The notes under the pieces are model-generated. The model was not told the DNA's origin and did not search any database. It worked only from the letters and a program-made list of their open reading frames with translations. Positions 34,236 through 43,111 of a stretch of 55,556 nt of DNA are shown here, piece after piece (position 1 is the stretch's first letter; each line of letters begins with the position of its first letter). Origin of the DNA: Olavius sp. associated proteobacterium Delta 1. GTDB taxonomy: Bacteria > Desulfobacterota > Desulfobacteria > Desulfobacterales > JAFDCJ01. The stretch spans positions 1 through 55,556 of the forward strand of contig CACVKW010000590.1 in assembly GCA_902749685.1 (NCBI GenBank), written 5' to 3'. The translations under genes and the position numbers were made by a program.

Positions 34236-34370
34236 TTGTGAAAGAAGCCCAAATCTGTTGCATCAATATTTAGTCGAACTATTTTAACTCGCCAATTCCA
34301 ACTAATCCTCGTAATTATCCTTTTTATGCAAGAAAATTGAGCTGGGATACTATCGCTATCTTGACACGAT

Positions 34371-34898
34371 TTACAGTTCAAAAATATATGTTACCAGGCC
34401 ATTACCATTGCCGTTTCCAATTACCTGGTATTTTATCTTACCGCAATCTGATAGGGCAACTTTAACATTTTGAGCCTGTCCGGAAGGAACCGTGTACCCT
34501 CCTTTGATGTTTGAGTCTGGCACTGAAGCCGGCAAATCATAGGTTTTGCCGATTTTGGAAACATAGTCCGGAATCTGCCCTCTAATTATTATGCCATGCC
34601 CACCGACATTCGGATCGATCATGCCGGCTCTCTCGAGGTCATGAATGTCCTGTCGCACCTTGGCGAATTCAGCGCTGTCGTTCGGCTGTTTTTGACGCCA
34701 GCTGCCTGAAGTCGGCGGCTCGTTGGGGGATTTTATTTCTCCGATTATCACTTGATGGCCTTTAACAGCGATGTAATCCGGCTTGCGCCGGTGCTGCCTG
34801 GTTTTGCCTTTAATGTCCTCATCACCGTCAAAATATTCATAGCCGGCTGCAATAAATGCTTCTTTAACTTTTGGATAAAATTCGTTTTTCACACTCAT
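34371..34898 (-). CDS. PD-(D/E)XK nuclease-like hypothetical protein
   Basis: A 175-residue protein. The segment RKPDYIAVKGHQVIIGEIKSP contains PD (Pro40-Asp41) and, one strand later, E-I-K (Glu54-Lys56), the core of the restriction-endonuclease-like PD-(D/E)XK fold. Beyond that lie a helical stretch with WRQKQPNDSAEFAKVRQDIHDLERAG and a C-terminal beta-rich part that I do not recognise. It could be a solitary restriction-like or repair nuclease, and activity is inferred from the motif only. It stands next to the HipBA pair, in the opposite orientation, in what appears to be an accessory islet. Confidence 0.6.
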   Translation of the reverse strand: MSVKNEFYPKVKEAFIAAGYEYFDGDEDIKGKTRQHRRKPDYIAVKGHQVIIGEIKSPNEPPTSGSWRQKQPNDSAEFAKVRQDIHDLERAGMIDPNVGGHGIIIRGQIPDYVSKIGKTYDLPASVPDSNIKGGYTVPSGQAQNVKVALSDCGKIKYQVIGNGNGNGLVTYIFEL

Positions 34899-35242
34899 CT
34901 TGCTAAACCTTTGATAAATTAAGTGTTGATATCTATCTCTAATCCGGACAAGCCGGAACTAAAAAAGAAAATTAATCACGAAAGGACCCCAGTATGATAG
35001 AACTTTCCTACGGGGCAGGCGGGGAACCAGTCTAACAATTAATAATTTTCATCCAGACTTTCTGAAAACCCCAGTGGATAGATATATCGGTACATATGAA
35101 CAAATCCTTAAATAGAATTTTGAGCGGAACTTATTAGACAGGAAAAAGATTGAATTTTACCCGTTTTGGATGGTCGCTGCTTAATAAAAGAGGGCTGGAA
35201 GGCGGTTGCGGCAATTTTCTTCAACCAAAAATCAATTAATCC
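34899..35242. other. Intergenic region left of the hipBA promoter
   Basis: About 340 bp between divergent genes, with no supported coding region or repeat. It is AT-rich and ends in the hipBA promoter/operator block. Confidence 0.4.
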
Positions 35243-35269
35243 TTGACATAGAACCTATTCTGATAAAAT
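35243..35269 (+). promoter_or_regulatory. Sigma-70-type promoter of hipBA
   Basis: TTGACA (35243-35248) matches the -35 consensus exactly. TAAAAT (35264-35269, spacer 15) or AAATAT two bases later (spacer 17) can serve as -10. The downstream DNA is very AT-rich and carries the candidate operators. Confidence 0.5.
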
Positions 35270-35281
35270 ATGTTTTATATA

Positions 35282-35325
35282 TAGTTCATATTTAATATTT
35301 ATGATCTATTTATAATTCATTATAA
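35282..35325 (+). promoter_or_regulatory. Candidate HipB operators
   Basis: Two palindromes lie between the promoter and the hipB ATG. TAGTTCATA (35282-35290) with TATGATCTA (35300-35308) has one mismatch and a 9-bp spacer. TTATAA-TTCA-TTATAA (35310-35325) is perfect. HipB-family antitoxins autoregulate by binding palindromes at this location, so these are likely operators. Confidence 0.45.
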
Positions 35326-35334
35326 AGGTGAAAG

Positions 35335-35673
35335 ATGCCAAGATCAGCCACACGCACCTATTCCCGTTGTTGCCGACATGCGACGCTTCTGCTGGGAAGG
35401 CAGATAAAGCTTGGCCGCAAAGAACGCAAAATGACGGCACAAAATTTAGCGGATCGTGCAGGTATTTCGAGAGGCATGCTACAGCGAATTGAGAAAGGCG
35501 GCCTCAAATGTGAGATCGGGGCCGTCTTCGAAGTAGCGACCATTGTCGGTATCAAGTTATTTGATGCTGACGACGCCACACTGACCAGGCGCATCACCCA
35601 GACCAACGACAAGATCGCCCTGCTCCCCAGACACATCCATCCAGCAAAAAAGGCGGTAGACGATGACTTCTAA
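35335..35673 (+). CDS. hipB: HipB-like antitoxin, XRE-family helix-turn-helix
   Basis: A 112-residue protein. The HTH_XRE domain spans ~22-78, with the recognition region MTAQNLADRAGISRGMLQRIEKG. The C-terminal tail is probably the part that contacts HipA. AAAGGTGA precedes the ATG. It overlaps hipA by 11 bp, the usual antitoxin-toxin coupling. It should neutralise HipA and repress the operon. At 112 residues it is somewhat longer than E. coli HipB (88), mostly because of the N- and C-terminal extensions. Confidence 0.85.
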   Translation: MPRSATRTYSRCCRHATLLLGRQIKLGRKERKMTAQNLADRAGISRGMLQRIEKGGLKCEIGAVFEVATIVGIKLFDADDATLTRRITQTNDKIALLPRHIHPAKKAVDDDF

Positions 35674-36985
35674 CAAAAAAAGCTACAACGAGGCGTTTGT
35701 CTGGATTTGGCTGCCCGGGGCAACCCACCCCGTTGTTGCCGGAAAACTGACCGCCGACGGAGAGAATCTGATCTTCAACTACGGTAAGAGCTATCTGGGC
35801 CGCGAGAACGCTATCTCAATCTACAACGCTGAACTGCCGCTGCAATCAGGCGCGCTGACCCTGTCGCCCGGCCTGAGCATGCCGGGCTGTATACGTGATG
35901 CCTCACCGGATGCGTGGGGGCGGCGCGTGGTTATCAATATGAAGCTGGGGCTGAAAGGCAAAGATGCCGACAGTGCGCAACTCGACGAGCTGACCTATCT
36001 GCTGGAATCCGGTTCCGACCGCATCGGCGCGTTGGATTTTCAATTGTCGCCCACAGACTTCGTGCCCCGCTATTCCGTGAATGTCACCTTGGAGGAGTTA
36101 CTTGAATCCGCCGAGCGCGTTGAGAAAGGTATGCCGCTCACACCTGAATTTGATCAGGCTCTGCACCATGGCAGCTCAATTGGCGGTGCGCGCCCGAAAG
36201 CGCTGATTGAAGACGCCAGCAAAAAACATATTGCCAAGTTCTCTTCTTCTACAGACCTGTACAGTGTCGTAAAGTCAGAATTCACCGCTATGCGTTTGGC
36301 AAACCTCGCGGGACTCAAGGTCGCACCGGTTTCGATGACCAAAGCATCCAATAAAGATCTTTTGCTGATCGAACGCTTTGATCGCACGCATACCACCGAT
36401 GGCTGGCAACGCAAATGCATGGTTTCGGCGCTGACGCTCTTGGGCCTGGATGAGTTGATGGCACGCTATGCCAGCTATGAGGACTTAGCGGAAATTATTC
36501 GACATAATTCCAAAGATGCCCCGGCAACACTGCGAGAATTATTCTCTCGCCTGATCTTCAACATCCTCTCCGGTAATACGGATGATCATGCCCGTAACCA
36601 TGCAGCCTTCTGGGATGGCGAGATGCTTGCACTCACGCCGGCCTACGATATTTGCCCTCAGGCCCGAGCTGTCAACGAAGCAACACAAGCCATGCTGATT
36701 TCAGGTGACGATCGCATGAGCCGCATTTCTTCCTGCCTTGACGCCACCCATCACTTTCTGCTTTCGCAGCAAGAGGCCATTGCGATTGTTGAAGGCCAGA
36801 TCACCAGTATCGGAAAAAACTGGTCTGCCGTTTGTGATATGGCTGAGCTGACGGAAACGGACCGTGCTTTGCTCTGGGGTCGACAATTTCTGAATCCTTT
36901 CGCGTTCGACGACTTAAGGGGTCAGACTGCCTGCCTGGCAAGTTGCGCTGACGATATCCGAGCGACAGCAAACTCTGATAAATAG
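35663..36985 (+). CDS. hipA: HipA-like serine/threonine kinase toxin
   Basis: 440 residues, the same length as E. coli HipA, which phosphorylates glutamyl-tRNA synthetase and induces dormancy. The N-subdomain-1 segment (GKLTADGENLIFNYGKSYL) and the Ser-containing P-loop-like SSIGGARPKA (Ser171-Ser172, the autophosphorylation region) are present. The catalytic loop is NTDDHARNHAAFW (Asp307-Asp308-His309) and the metal-binding segment is YDICPQ, so all kinase elements look intact. It overlaps hipB by 11 bp. The target in this host is unknown. The pair, with the neighbouring PD-(D/E)XK protein, looks horizontally acquired. Confidence 0.9.
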   Translation: MTSNKKSYNEAFVWIWLPGATHPVVAGKLTADGENLIFNYGKSYLGRENAISIYNAELPLQSGALTLSPGLSMPGCIRDASPDAWGRRVVINMKLGLKGKDADSAQLDELTYLLESGSDRIGALDFQLSPTDFVPRYSVNVTLEELLESAERVEKGMPLTPEFDQALHHGSSIGGARPKALIEDASKKHIAKFSSSTDLYSVVKSEFTAMRLANLAGLKVAPVSMTKASNKDLLLIERFDRTHTTDGWQRKCMVSALTLLGLDELMARYASYEDLAEIIRHNSKDAPATLRELFSRLIFNILSGNTDDHARNHAAFWDGEMLALTPAYDICPQARAVNEATQAMLISGDDRMSRISSCLDATHHFLLSQQEAIAIVEGQITSIGKNWSAVCDMAELTETDRALLWGRQFLNPFAFDDLRGQTACLASCADDIRATANSDK

Positions 36986-37283
36986 GGTGCCGCACACTTT
37001 CGTTTAGAATATATGCACAGATCTTTCTATTCCGGTTAATGCTCAAAACTGATTTTTCGGTTGGGATTCAACAGGTTTTGGTAACAGGTATCGCATATAA
37101 CACCCTATCCAGTGCTATAGATTTTACAACCAATTATCTTACATTTATCTAGAACAGAGAACCGGAAATACACAAAATTGTTATTTTCGTGAGTGAGGCT
37201 TCAATTGGATTTTGACAGGCCGTATAAATTATATTATATTCCATAGTCGTTAATAAATTAAGAAATAAATGCGAAGCATTAAG

Positions 37284-37381
37284 TAATTAATCCGCAGGCC
37301 CTTCAATCTACCAGCAGTCTTCAGTTTTCAAAGAACCATTTTCAACCCTGAATGTGCCGTTTTTCAGGGCGGATTAATTTA
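37284..37381. repeat. 98-bp element with TAATTAATCCGC terminal inverted repeats
   Basis: TAATTAATCCGC (37284-37295) and GCGGATTAATTTA (37369-37381) are inverted ends around a gene-free core, immediately before porC. The right end reads TTTTTCAGGGCGGATTAATT, and single copies of one end or the other occur at 9637, 21843, 29275 and 30349. This may be a small non-autonomous mobile element or a REP-type palindrome. The rest of the 36986-37399 spacer holds no gene. Confidence 0.6.
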
Positions 37382-37399
37382 CCAAACCAAAGGTAGGCG

Positions 37400-37963
37400 A
37401 TGCAGGAAATTCGTTTTCATGGTCGTGGCGGACAGGGCACGGTAGTGGCTTCGATAATACTGGCCAAAGCCTTTTTCAGCGCCGGATATCATGTGCAGTC
37501 CTTTCCCGTTTTTGGTGTGGAAAGACGGGGGGCACCGGTAGAGGCCTATTTGAGGCTGGATACCAAAAAAATTCTGGTCCGCTGTAATGTGTACACGCCG
37601 GATCATGTGGTGGTCCAGGATGTCAAGCTGCTGGAAAATGTGCCGGTTACCGGCGGCCTCCAGGCCGGTGGCTGGATTCTGATAAATGCCGCGGTTCAGC
37701 CCGAAAACCTGGAAATTTTTTCCGGTTTCCGCCTGGCCTGGGTGGATGCCACCGCCATTGCCATCCAAAACCAGTTGGGAACCCGCACCCATCCAATTAT
37801 CAATACCGCCATCATCGGTGCTTTTGCCCGCATAATGGAAATACCGCCCATGGAAATGATCTGCGATGCCATTAAGGAGGACATCCACACCAAACCGGAA
37901 CAAAATATCCAAGCGTCTCAAGTTGCCTATGACAGTGTCAGGATAGTCGGACTGGTGGATTAG
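37400..37963 (+). CDS. porC: 2-oxoacid:ferredoxin oxidoreductase, gamma subunit (PorC-like)
   Basis: 187 residues of the catalytic gamma domain family, recognised by the opening RFHGRGGQGTVVASIILAKA, by FGVERRGAPVEAYLR and by VRCNVYTPDHVVVQD. It forms part of the heterotetramer that oxidatively decarboxylates a 2-oxoacid (most likely pyruvate) to acyl-CoA with ferredoxin as acceptor. It is the first gene of the porC / gltD-porD / porA / porB operon, 57 bp upstream of the next. AAAGGTAGGCG precedes the ATG. Pyruvate rather than a branched-chain acid is inferred from the subunit types. Confidence 0.9.
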   Translation: MQEIRFHGRGGQGTVVASIILAKAFFSAGYHVQSFPVFGVERRGAPVEAYLRLDTKKILVRCNVYTPDHVVVQDVKLLENVPVTGGLQAGGWILINAAVQPENLEIFSGFRLAWVDATAIAIQNQLGTRTHPIINTAIIGAFARIMEIPPMEMICDAIKEDIHTKPEQNIQASQVAYDSVRIVGLVD

Positions 37964-38020
37964 GCATTCGTTGGAACGCCCAAAAAGTCAATTAAAGGCA
38001 AACCGGTAATTACAACTCCG

Positions 38021-39793
38021 ATGTATCCGGACCCGAGAAAAACCATGAAAAACTCACCATTTAAAGAACTACCGCTATTCATTCCGCATTCCCACACCTC
38101 CACCGCGGTGAACAAAACCGGGTCCTGGCGCTTTTTTTACCCCAAATATGATGAAAAAACCGCTCCCTGCAGCGCAGCCTGTCCGGTCGGCCAGGATATC
38201 GCCCGCATCGAAATGCTGACCTCATGGGGATTGCTCAAAGACGCCTGGCAGTTGATCTTAAATGAAAACCCGTTTCCGGCTGTCTGTGGACGAGTTTGTT
38301 TTCACCCATGTGAAAGTGCCTGCAACCGGGGTGATCTGGATGCCCCGATTGCCATTCACAGTCTGGAACGCTTTCTGGCTGACACGGCATTATCAAATGA
38401 GAAAATACCGGACCCCAATATCAACCCGTCCCGGGACCAAAAGGTGGCGATTGCCGGCGCCGGTCCGGCCGGACTGTCAGCCGCCTACTTTCTCTCACGG
38501 CTGGGTTATCGCTGCGAAGTGTTTGAAGCCGGCTGCGCGCCGGGGGGAATGCTGCGTCTGGGAATCCCGGGCTATCGCCTGCCCCGTGCGATACTCGACC
38601 ACGAAATCAAGCGCATTGAGAATCAGGGTGTAATGATTCACTGCAAAAATCCGGTAACCGGAGATCGGCTGAAAAAAATATGCGAAAAATATGATGCGCT
38701 GTTTATCGGCTGCGGTTACGGGCGATCCATTAGACTTAAAATAGACGGCGGTCACCTGGCGGACGACGGGCTTGATTTTTTGCGCCGGCTTCACCAGGGC
38801 CAAGAGATGTCCTTTGCCGGCAAAGCAGTGGTTTTCGGCGGCGGCAACACCGCCATCGATGTTGCCCGTAGCCTGGCACGCCTGGGGGCATCACCGCTGA
38901 TCGTGTATCGCCGCCGCATTCAGGACATGCCGGCCTTTGAGCCGGAAGTGGAAATGGCGCTGCAGGAAGGGGTGGAAATAATCGAACTGGCTGCCCCCAT
39001 CCACATCCAGCAGAATCTAAGTGATTCATATTCTTCCGGTTACACACTGACCCTGCAGCACATGAAACCCGGCAAAACGAAAATCAGCGGTCGGACCCGT
39101 GTCATACCGGATGGAAAAAAAACAGAAACAATGACGGCGCAGAACATCTTTGTTGCCATTGGTGCCGAAGCCGATGCCCTCTGGCATTTTCCGGCAACAG
39201 ACCATACCCGATCCCTTAGCCTAAGCCACTGCAGACTCATCGAACAAAAAATACCCCTTGTATTCGGCGGGGATCTGACCAGCCCGGTTAAAAGTGTCGC
39301 CGATGCCATCGCATCCGGTAAACAGGCCGCCATGGCCCTGAATACATATTTTGCAAAAGGCCTGGAGGCCGTCGCGGCCACCCTTGCTGGCTGCCGGGTA
39401 GGACCCGGACCGGCACTATCCATGGAAACTTATTTAGCTGGAAATCGCCAAGACCGCAACGCGCATGTCGTCACGTACGACGAAATTGTAACCGACTATT
39501 TCCAAACTGCTCCGCGGGTGACCCCATCCTCTCTGGATGCAAACCGGCGCCTCCAGTCTTTTGCGGAAGTCGAATCAACGCTGACCGACAAGGTCGCCAA
39601 GGGGGAAGCAGCGCGCTGCTTTAGCTGCGGCAACTGCAATGCCTGTGACTATTGCCGGCTTTACTGCCCTGAAATGGCAGTCAAGGTAGACAAAGGACAG
39701 CGCTCGATCGACATGGACTACTGCAAGGGATGCGGCGTGTGTGCCACGGAATGCCCGCGCAATGCCATGGCGCTGGAGGAGGAAATTAAATGA
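38021..39793 (+). CDS. Fusion: GltD-like NAD(P)H:FAD oxidoreductase + PorD two-[4Fe-4S] ferredoxin subunit
   Basis: A 590-residue fusion. The N-terminal part is the GltD/glutamate-synthase-small-subunit-like oxidoreductase, with the Fe-S cysteines APCSAACPVG and CGRVCFHPCESACNRG. Two Rossmann nucleotide-binding sites follow: FAD at GAGPAGLSAAYFLS (~146) and NAD(P) at VFGGGNTAIDVARSL (~272). The C-terminal ~65 residues are the delta (PorD) ferredoxin, CNACDYCRLYCPE and CKGCGVCATECPRNA, binding two [4Fe-4S] clusters. The fusion could pass electrons from the keto-acid oxidoreductase straight to NAD(P). The stop overlaps the porA ATG. An ATG at 38045 would shorten the protein by 8 residues; neither start has a strong ribosome binding site. 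Confidence 0.9.
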   Translation: MYPDPRKTMKNSPFKELPLFIPHSHTSTAVNKTGSWRFFYPKYDEKTAPCSAACPVGQDIARIEMLTSWGLLKDAWQLILNENPFPAVCGRVCFHPCESACNRGDLDAPIAIHSLERFLADTALSNEKIPDPNINPSRDQKVAIAGAGPAGLSAAYFLSRLGYRCEVFEAGCAPGGMLRLGIPGYRLPRAILDHEIKRIENQGVMIHCKNPVTGDRLKKICEKYDALFIGCGYGRSIRLKIDGGHLADDGLDFLRRLHQGQEMSFAGKAVVFGGGNTAIDVARSLARLGASPLIVYRRRIQDMPAFEPEVEMALQEGVEIIELAAPIHIQQNLSDSYSSGYTLTLQHMKPGKTKISGRTRVIPDGKKTETMTAQNIFVAIGAEADALWHFPATDHTRSLSLSHCRLIEQKIPLVFGGDLTSPVKSVADAIASGKQAAMALNTYFAKGLEAVAATLAGCRVGPGPALSMETYLAGNRQDRNAHVVTYDEIVTDYFQTAPRVTPSSLDANRRLQSFAEVESTLTDKVAKGEAARCFSCGNCNACDYCRLYCPEMAVKVDKGQRSIDMDYCKGCGVCATECPRNAMALEEEIK

Positions 39794-40968
39794 AAAAAGT
39801 TGTCGAAGGCAGCCATGCGGTGTCGGAAGCAGCACGACTGGCAAGAGTTGAAGTAATAGCGGCCTATCCCATAACGCCCCAGACCCATATTGTCGAGGCC
39901 TTATCCGAATACTGCTCCAACGGTACTTTAAATGCGCGTTTCATCAACGTGGAAAGCGAACACTCGGCCATGGCAGCCGTCATCGGTGCTTCCAGCGGCG
40001 GGGCACGGGCCTTTACGGCTTCTTCTTCCCACGGTCTGGCATACATGCACGAAATGCTGCACTGGGCGTCGGCGGCGCGGTTGCCGATTGTCATGGCCGA
40101 AGTCAATCGGGCGCTTGGGCCGGGCTGGAACATATGGACGGATCAGACCGACAGCCTCGCCCAGCGCGATACCGGCTGGATCCAGCTGTACTGTGAAGAC
40201 GGTCAGGAAACGCTCGACACCACTTTGCTGGCGTTTCGATTGGCCGAAACTATCAATCTGCCGGTAATGGTGGTCCTGGACGCTTTTTTTCTTTCACACA
40301 CATTTGAGCCTATCGACATTCCGGAGCAGGAGCAGGTCGATCGATTTTTACCATCGCCGGATCCCCGTCTCAGGCTGGATACCGCTGCCCCCAATGCATT
40401 CAATCAACTGGTCACGCCTGCCGCCTACATGGAAATGCGCTACAACACCCAGCTGGCCATGGAAGAGGCCGTGCGACGCTATGACCTGATAGAAAAAGAA
40501 TTTAAAGCCATATTCGATCGAGTATATGGCCCCGTTGAAGCGGTTCATTGTGAGAATGCCGAGATTATTATCGTCACCACCGGCACGGTTACCGGTACCT
40601 GTCGCCAGGTTCTGGCCGAACTACGCGCCCGGGGGGAAAGGGTCGGCCTGTTTAAGCTGAAGATGTTTCGACCGTTTCCGGCCGAAATCATTCGTCGTCA
40701 TCTCGGTTGCGCCCACAAAATCGCTGTCGTTGACCGGAATTTTTCGTTTGGTGCCGGAGGAATTTTTACCCAGGAAATCCGTGCAGCCCTGTGCAATCTC
40801 GCGCCACACCCGCAGGTTTTCGGCTTTATAGCCGGCCTTGGCGGGCGCGATATAACACCGGAAACTCTGGCTGAAATTTACAATGAAACTAAAAATAGAT
40901 CGGCCCCTGCCGAGGAAAGCATCTGGATCGGGCTAAATCAGGAGATTGTGGAATCATGGCGCAATTAG
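39790..40968 (+). CDS. porA: 2-oxoacid:ferredoxin oxidoreductase, alpha subunit (PorA-like)
   Basis: 392 residues. The N-terminal pyrimidine-binding domain shows EAARLARVEVIAAYPITPQT, NVESEHSAMAAVIGAS and ARAFTASSSHGLAYMHE. A C-terminal domain II follows (VTTGTVTGTCRQVL, FRPFPAEII, and VVDRNFSFGAGG). These match the alpha subunit of archaeal-type, four-subunit pyruvate:ferredoxin oxidoreductases. The ATG overlaps the preceding stop (ATGA), so it is co-translated with the ferredoxin fusion. porB follows 79 bp later. Confidence 0.92.
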   Translation: MKKVVEGSHAVSEAARLARVEVIAAYPITPQTHIVEALSEYCSNGTLNARFINVESEHSAMAAVIGASSGGARAFTASSSHGLAYMHEMLHWASAARLPIVMAEVNRALGPGWNIWTDQTDSLAQRDTGWIQLYCEDGQETLDTTLLAFRLAETINLPVMVVLDAFFLSHTFEPIDIPEQEQVDRFLPSPDPRLRLDTAAPNAFNQLVTPAAYMEMRYNTQLAMEEAVRRYDLIEKEFKAIFDRVYGPVEAVHCENAEIIIVTTGTVTGTCRQVLAELRARGERVGLFKLKMFRPFPAEIIRRHLGCAHKIAVVDRNFSFGAGGIFTQEIRAALCNLAPHPQVFGFIAGLGGRDITPETLAEIYNETKNRSAPAEESIWIGLNQEIVESWRN

Positions 40969-41047
40969 CCCAAGTTAGTTCGCTTCGCTCACAATTGGAA
41001 AAATGCGGCTTATCAAGATAATGGCCGTAAAAAATAATGAGGTTCCA

Positions 41048-41947
41048 ATGAATAATATAAATTCCAGCATTTTCAAACATCATGACCTGATGAATCCCGG
41101 GCATCTGGGGTGTCCCGGATGCGGAGCGACCATCGCCATGAAGTTTGCATTACAGGCGCTGGGTGAAAAAACCATGGTGGTCATTCCGGCCTGCTGTTGG
41201 GGAGTTATTGCAGGTCCCTACCCTCAGAGCGCGTTGAATGTTCCCGTTTTGCAGACCGCCTTTGCCACTGCCGGCGCGGCGGCCAGCGGACTGCGGGCAG
41301 CCCTGGACATGCGAGGAGACACCGAGACCACCGTCCTATCATGGGCCGGGGATGGAGGCACTTTTGACATCGGTTTTCAGTCTTTGAGCGGAGCGGTCGA
41401 GCGCAACGAAGACTGTATTTTCGTTTGCTATGACAACGAAGCCTATATGAATACCGGCGTCCAGCGTTCCTCGGCCACCCCCTACGGCACGCAAACGACC
41501 ACCACACCTGCCCGTAAATGGAAGAAAACCGGCAAAAAAAATATCGTGGAAGCTTTGGCCGCCCACCGCATTCCCTACGCCGCCACCGCCAGCATCGGCT
41601 ATCCGGAAGACATGATTCGCAAGTTTGAAAAAGCCGAAAAGTTAAAAGGCGGCGCCAGATTCCTGCATGTCTTTGCCCCCTGCCCCACGGGATGGCGCAT
41701 TGGATCTGAAATGTCTGTCAAAATCGCCCGTCTGGCAGTGCAAACCAATGTGTTTCCTTTATATGAAGTAACGGGCGGCGTTGACTATACCTTGAATTTT
41801 AAAGGCGACCGTGAAGTAAAAGAATACCTGTCAGCCCAGGGTCGGTTTAAGCATCTGGCGGATGCGGATTACGAACGGATCCAGCAGATGATCAATGCCG
41901 AATGGAAACTGTTATTAAGGAAGGCCAGTTTGGAATTTATCCATTGA
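41048..41947 (+). CDS. porB: 2-oxoacid:ferredoxin oxidoreductase, beta subunit (PorB-like, TPP-binding)
   Basis: 299 residues. It carries the thiamine diphosphate motif GDGGTFDIG, ending NEAYMNTGVQRS, plus cluster cysteines in GHLGCPGCGATIA, ACCWGVI and APCPTGW. AGPYPQ and NTGVQRSSATPYG are typical of pyruvate-type PorB. The start used is ATG 41048, with GAGG just upstream; a longer frame starts at 41003. It closes the operon, and a very strong bidirectional terminator lies 120 bp downstream. Together with PorC, PorA and the PorD fusion it makes a complete enzyme. Confidence 0.92.
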   Translation: MNNINSSIFKHHDLMNPGHLGCPGCGATIAMKFALQALGEKTMVVIPACCWGVIAGPYPQSALNVPVLQTAFATAGAAASGLRAALDMRGDTETTVLSWAGDGGTFDIGFQSLSGAVERNEDCIFVCYDNEAYMNTGVQRSSATPYGTQTTTTPARKWKKTGKKNIVEALAAHRIPYAATASIGYPEDMIRKFEKAEKLKGGARFLHVFAPCPTGWRIGSEMSVKIARLAVQTNVFPLYEVTGGVDYTLNFKGDREVKEYLSAQGRFKHLADADYERIQQMINAEWKLLLRKASLEFIH

Positions 41948-42067
41948 AATTAAAAAATTCTGTGTTAGAATGTGACAAACACTTATAGCGTATAACGCAC
42001 ACAGAAGATTTCAACTCGATCTGAAATCGGCGACTACCTGCTCCAGGCGGGCTAAAATTTTAATTCA

Positions 42068-42101
42068 AAAAAATATGGACTCTGTGGAGTCCATATTTTT
42101 T
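42068..42101. terminator. Bidirectional rho-independent terminator after porB
   Basis: A perfect 15-bp stem (42068-42082 with 42087-42101) around TGTG. The stem core is ATGGACTC/GAGTCCAT; a run of A on the left and T on the right supply U-tracts in both directions. It ends the por operon and separates it from the parvulin gene. Confidence 0.9.
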
Positions 42102-42127
42102 ACCAACACTTGAAAGGAAACGCATCA

Positions 42128-43111
42128 ATGAATTTCGCGAACAGCAGAAGACGCTTTCAATTCGCAGCATTTTTTATCTGTATTTTTATTTCTTTCCCGG
42201 CCATCGCCCAAGAGAAAAAGTCTGCCGATTCAAAGGCAGCCGAAATAAACGGCGTCGTCATCACCAAGGAACAATTCGACAAAGAGTTGAATATTCACCT
42301 GGACCGGGTTGCAAGACAGGGCCGGCAAGTGCCGGAAGCCCAGTTAGCGGCTATAAAAAATGATATTTTGGAAGGGCTTATCGAACGAGAAGTGCTTTAC
42401 CAGGAAAGCCAAAAGGCCGGCATTAAAATTAATGACCAGAAAATTGATGAGCAACTGGCGGCCATAAAAACAAGATTTCCCAGTGAGGCCGAATATAAAA
42501 CCGCACTGAGCAAAATGAATCTGACCGAAGATGAAGTAAAATTGCAAATTGCACGTGGACTTGCCATCCGGGCATTGATCGAGCAGCAGGTCGCCAGTAA
42601 AATCGTCGTGACCGATGCGGAAACCAGGGCTTACTATGATGGTAATTCACAGATGTTCAAACAGCCCGAGCAGGTAAAAGCGAGCCATATATTAATCAAG
42701 GTGGACGCCGGCGCTGATGATGCCCAAAAAACGGCAGCGCGAAAAAAAATCGAAACGGTTCAACAAAAAGTAAAAACCGGTGGTGATTTTGCCGAACTGG
42801 CCAAGGAATATTCCGAAGGCCCCAGCAACACCAGAGGCGGCGATCTCGGTTTTTTCAGACGGGGACAGATGGTCAAGCCTTTCGAAGATGCAGCCTTTAC
42901 CATGAAGGCCAATGAAGTCAGCGACATTATCGAAACCCGCTTCGGCTACCACATAATTAAGGTATATGAAATAAAACCCGAACAGACCCTGGCGTATGCC
43001 GATGTCAAAGAGAAGCTCAATCAGCGCATGAAACAGGAAAAAGTTGAAAAAGACGCCAATCAGTATATTGGTAAACTGAAAAAGGATGCCAAAATAGAAA
43101 AATATTTATAA
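42128..43111 (+). CDS. Periplasmic peptidyl-prolyl isomerase, parvulin (PpiC/SurA-like)
   Basis: 327 residues with a signal peptide (core FAAFFICIFISFPAIAQ). A SurA-N-like helical chaperone segment (~35-165; ITKEQFDKELN and LIEREVLYQES) is followed by one parvulin rotamase domain (~175-275; VKASHILIKV, then RGGDLGFFRRGQMVKPFEDAAF, then ETRFGYHIIKV) and a C-terminal helix. It folds exported proteins in the periplasm. The start at ATG 42128 has AAAGGAAA upstream, 7-8 nt away; an in-frame TTG lies at 42110. The transporter gene begins at the base after its stop codon. Confidence 0.9.
   Translation: MNFANSRRRFQFAAFFICIFISFPAIAQEKKSADSKAAEINGVVITKEQFDKELNIHLDRVARQGRQVPEAQLAAIKNDILEGLIEREVLYQESQKAGIKINDQKIDEQLAAIKTRFPSEAEYKTALSKMNLTEDEVKLQIARGLAIRALIEQQVASKIVVTDAETRAYYDGNSQMFKQPEQVKASHILIKVDAGADDAQKTAARKKIETVQQKVKTGGDFAELAKEYSEGPSNTRGGDLGFFRRGQMVKPFEDAAFTMKANEVSDIIETRFGYHIIKVYEIKPEQTLAYADVKEKLNQRMKQEKVEKDANQYIGKLKKDAKIEKYL

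Noticed and set aside
37400..41947. Reading the por operon as a nitrogen-assimilation (glutamate synthase) locus because of the GltD-like part
   Set aside because: No GltB-type glutamine amidotransferase/synthase subunit is present, whereas all four Por subunits are.
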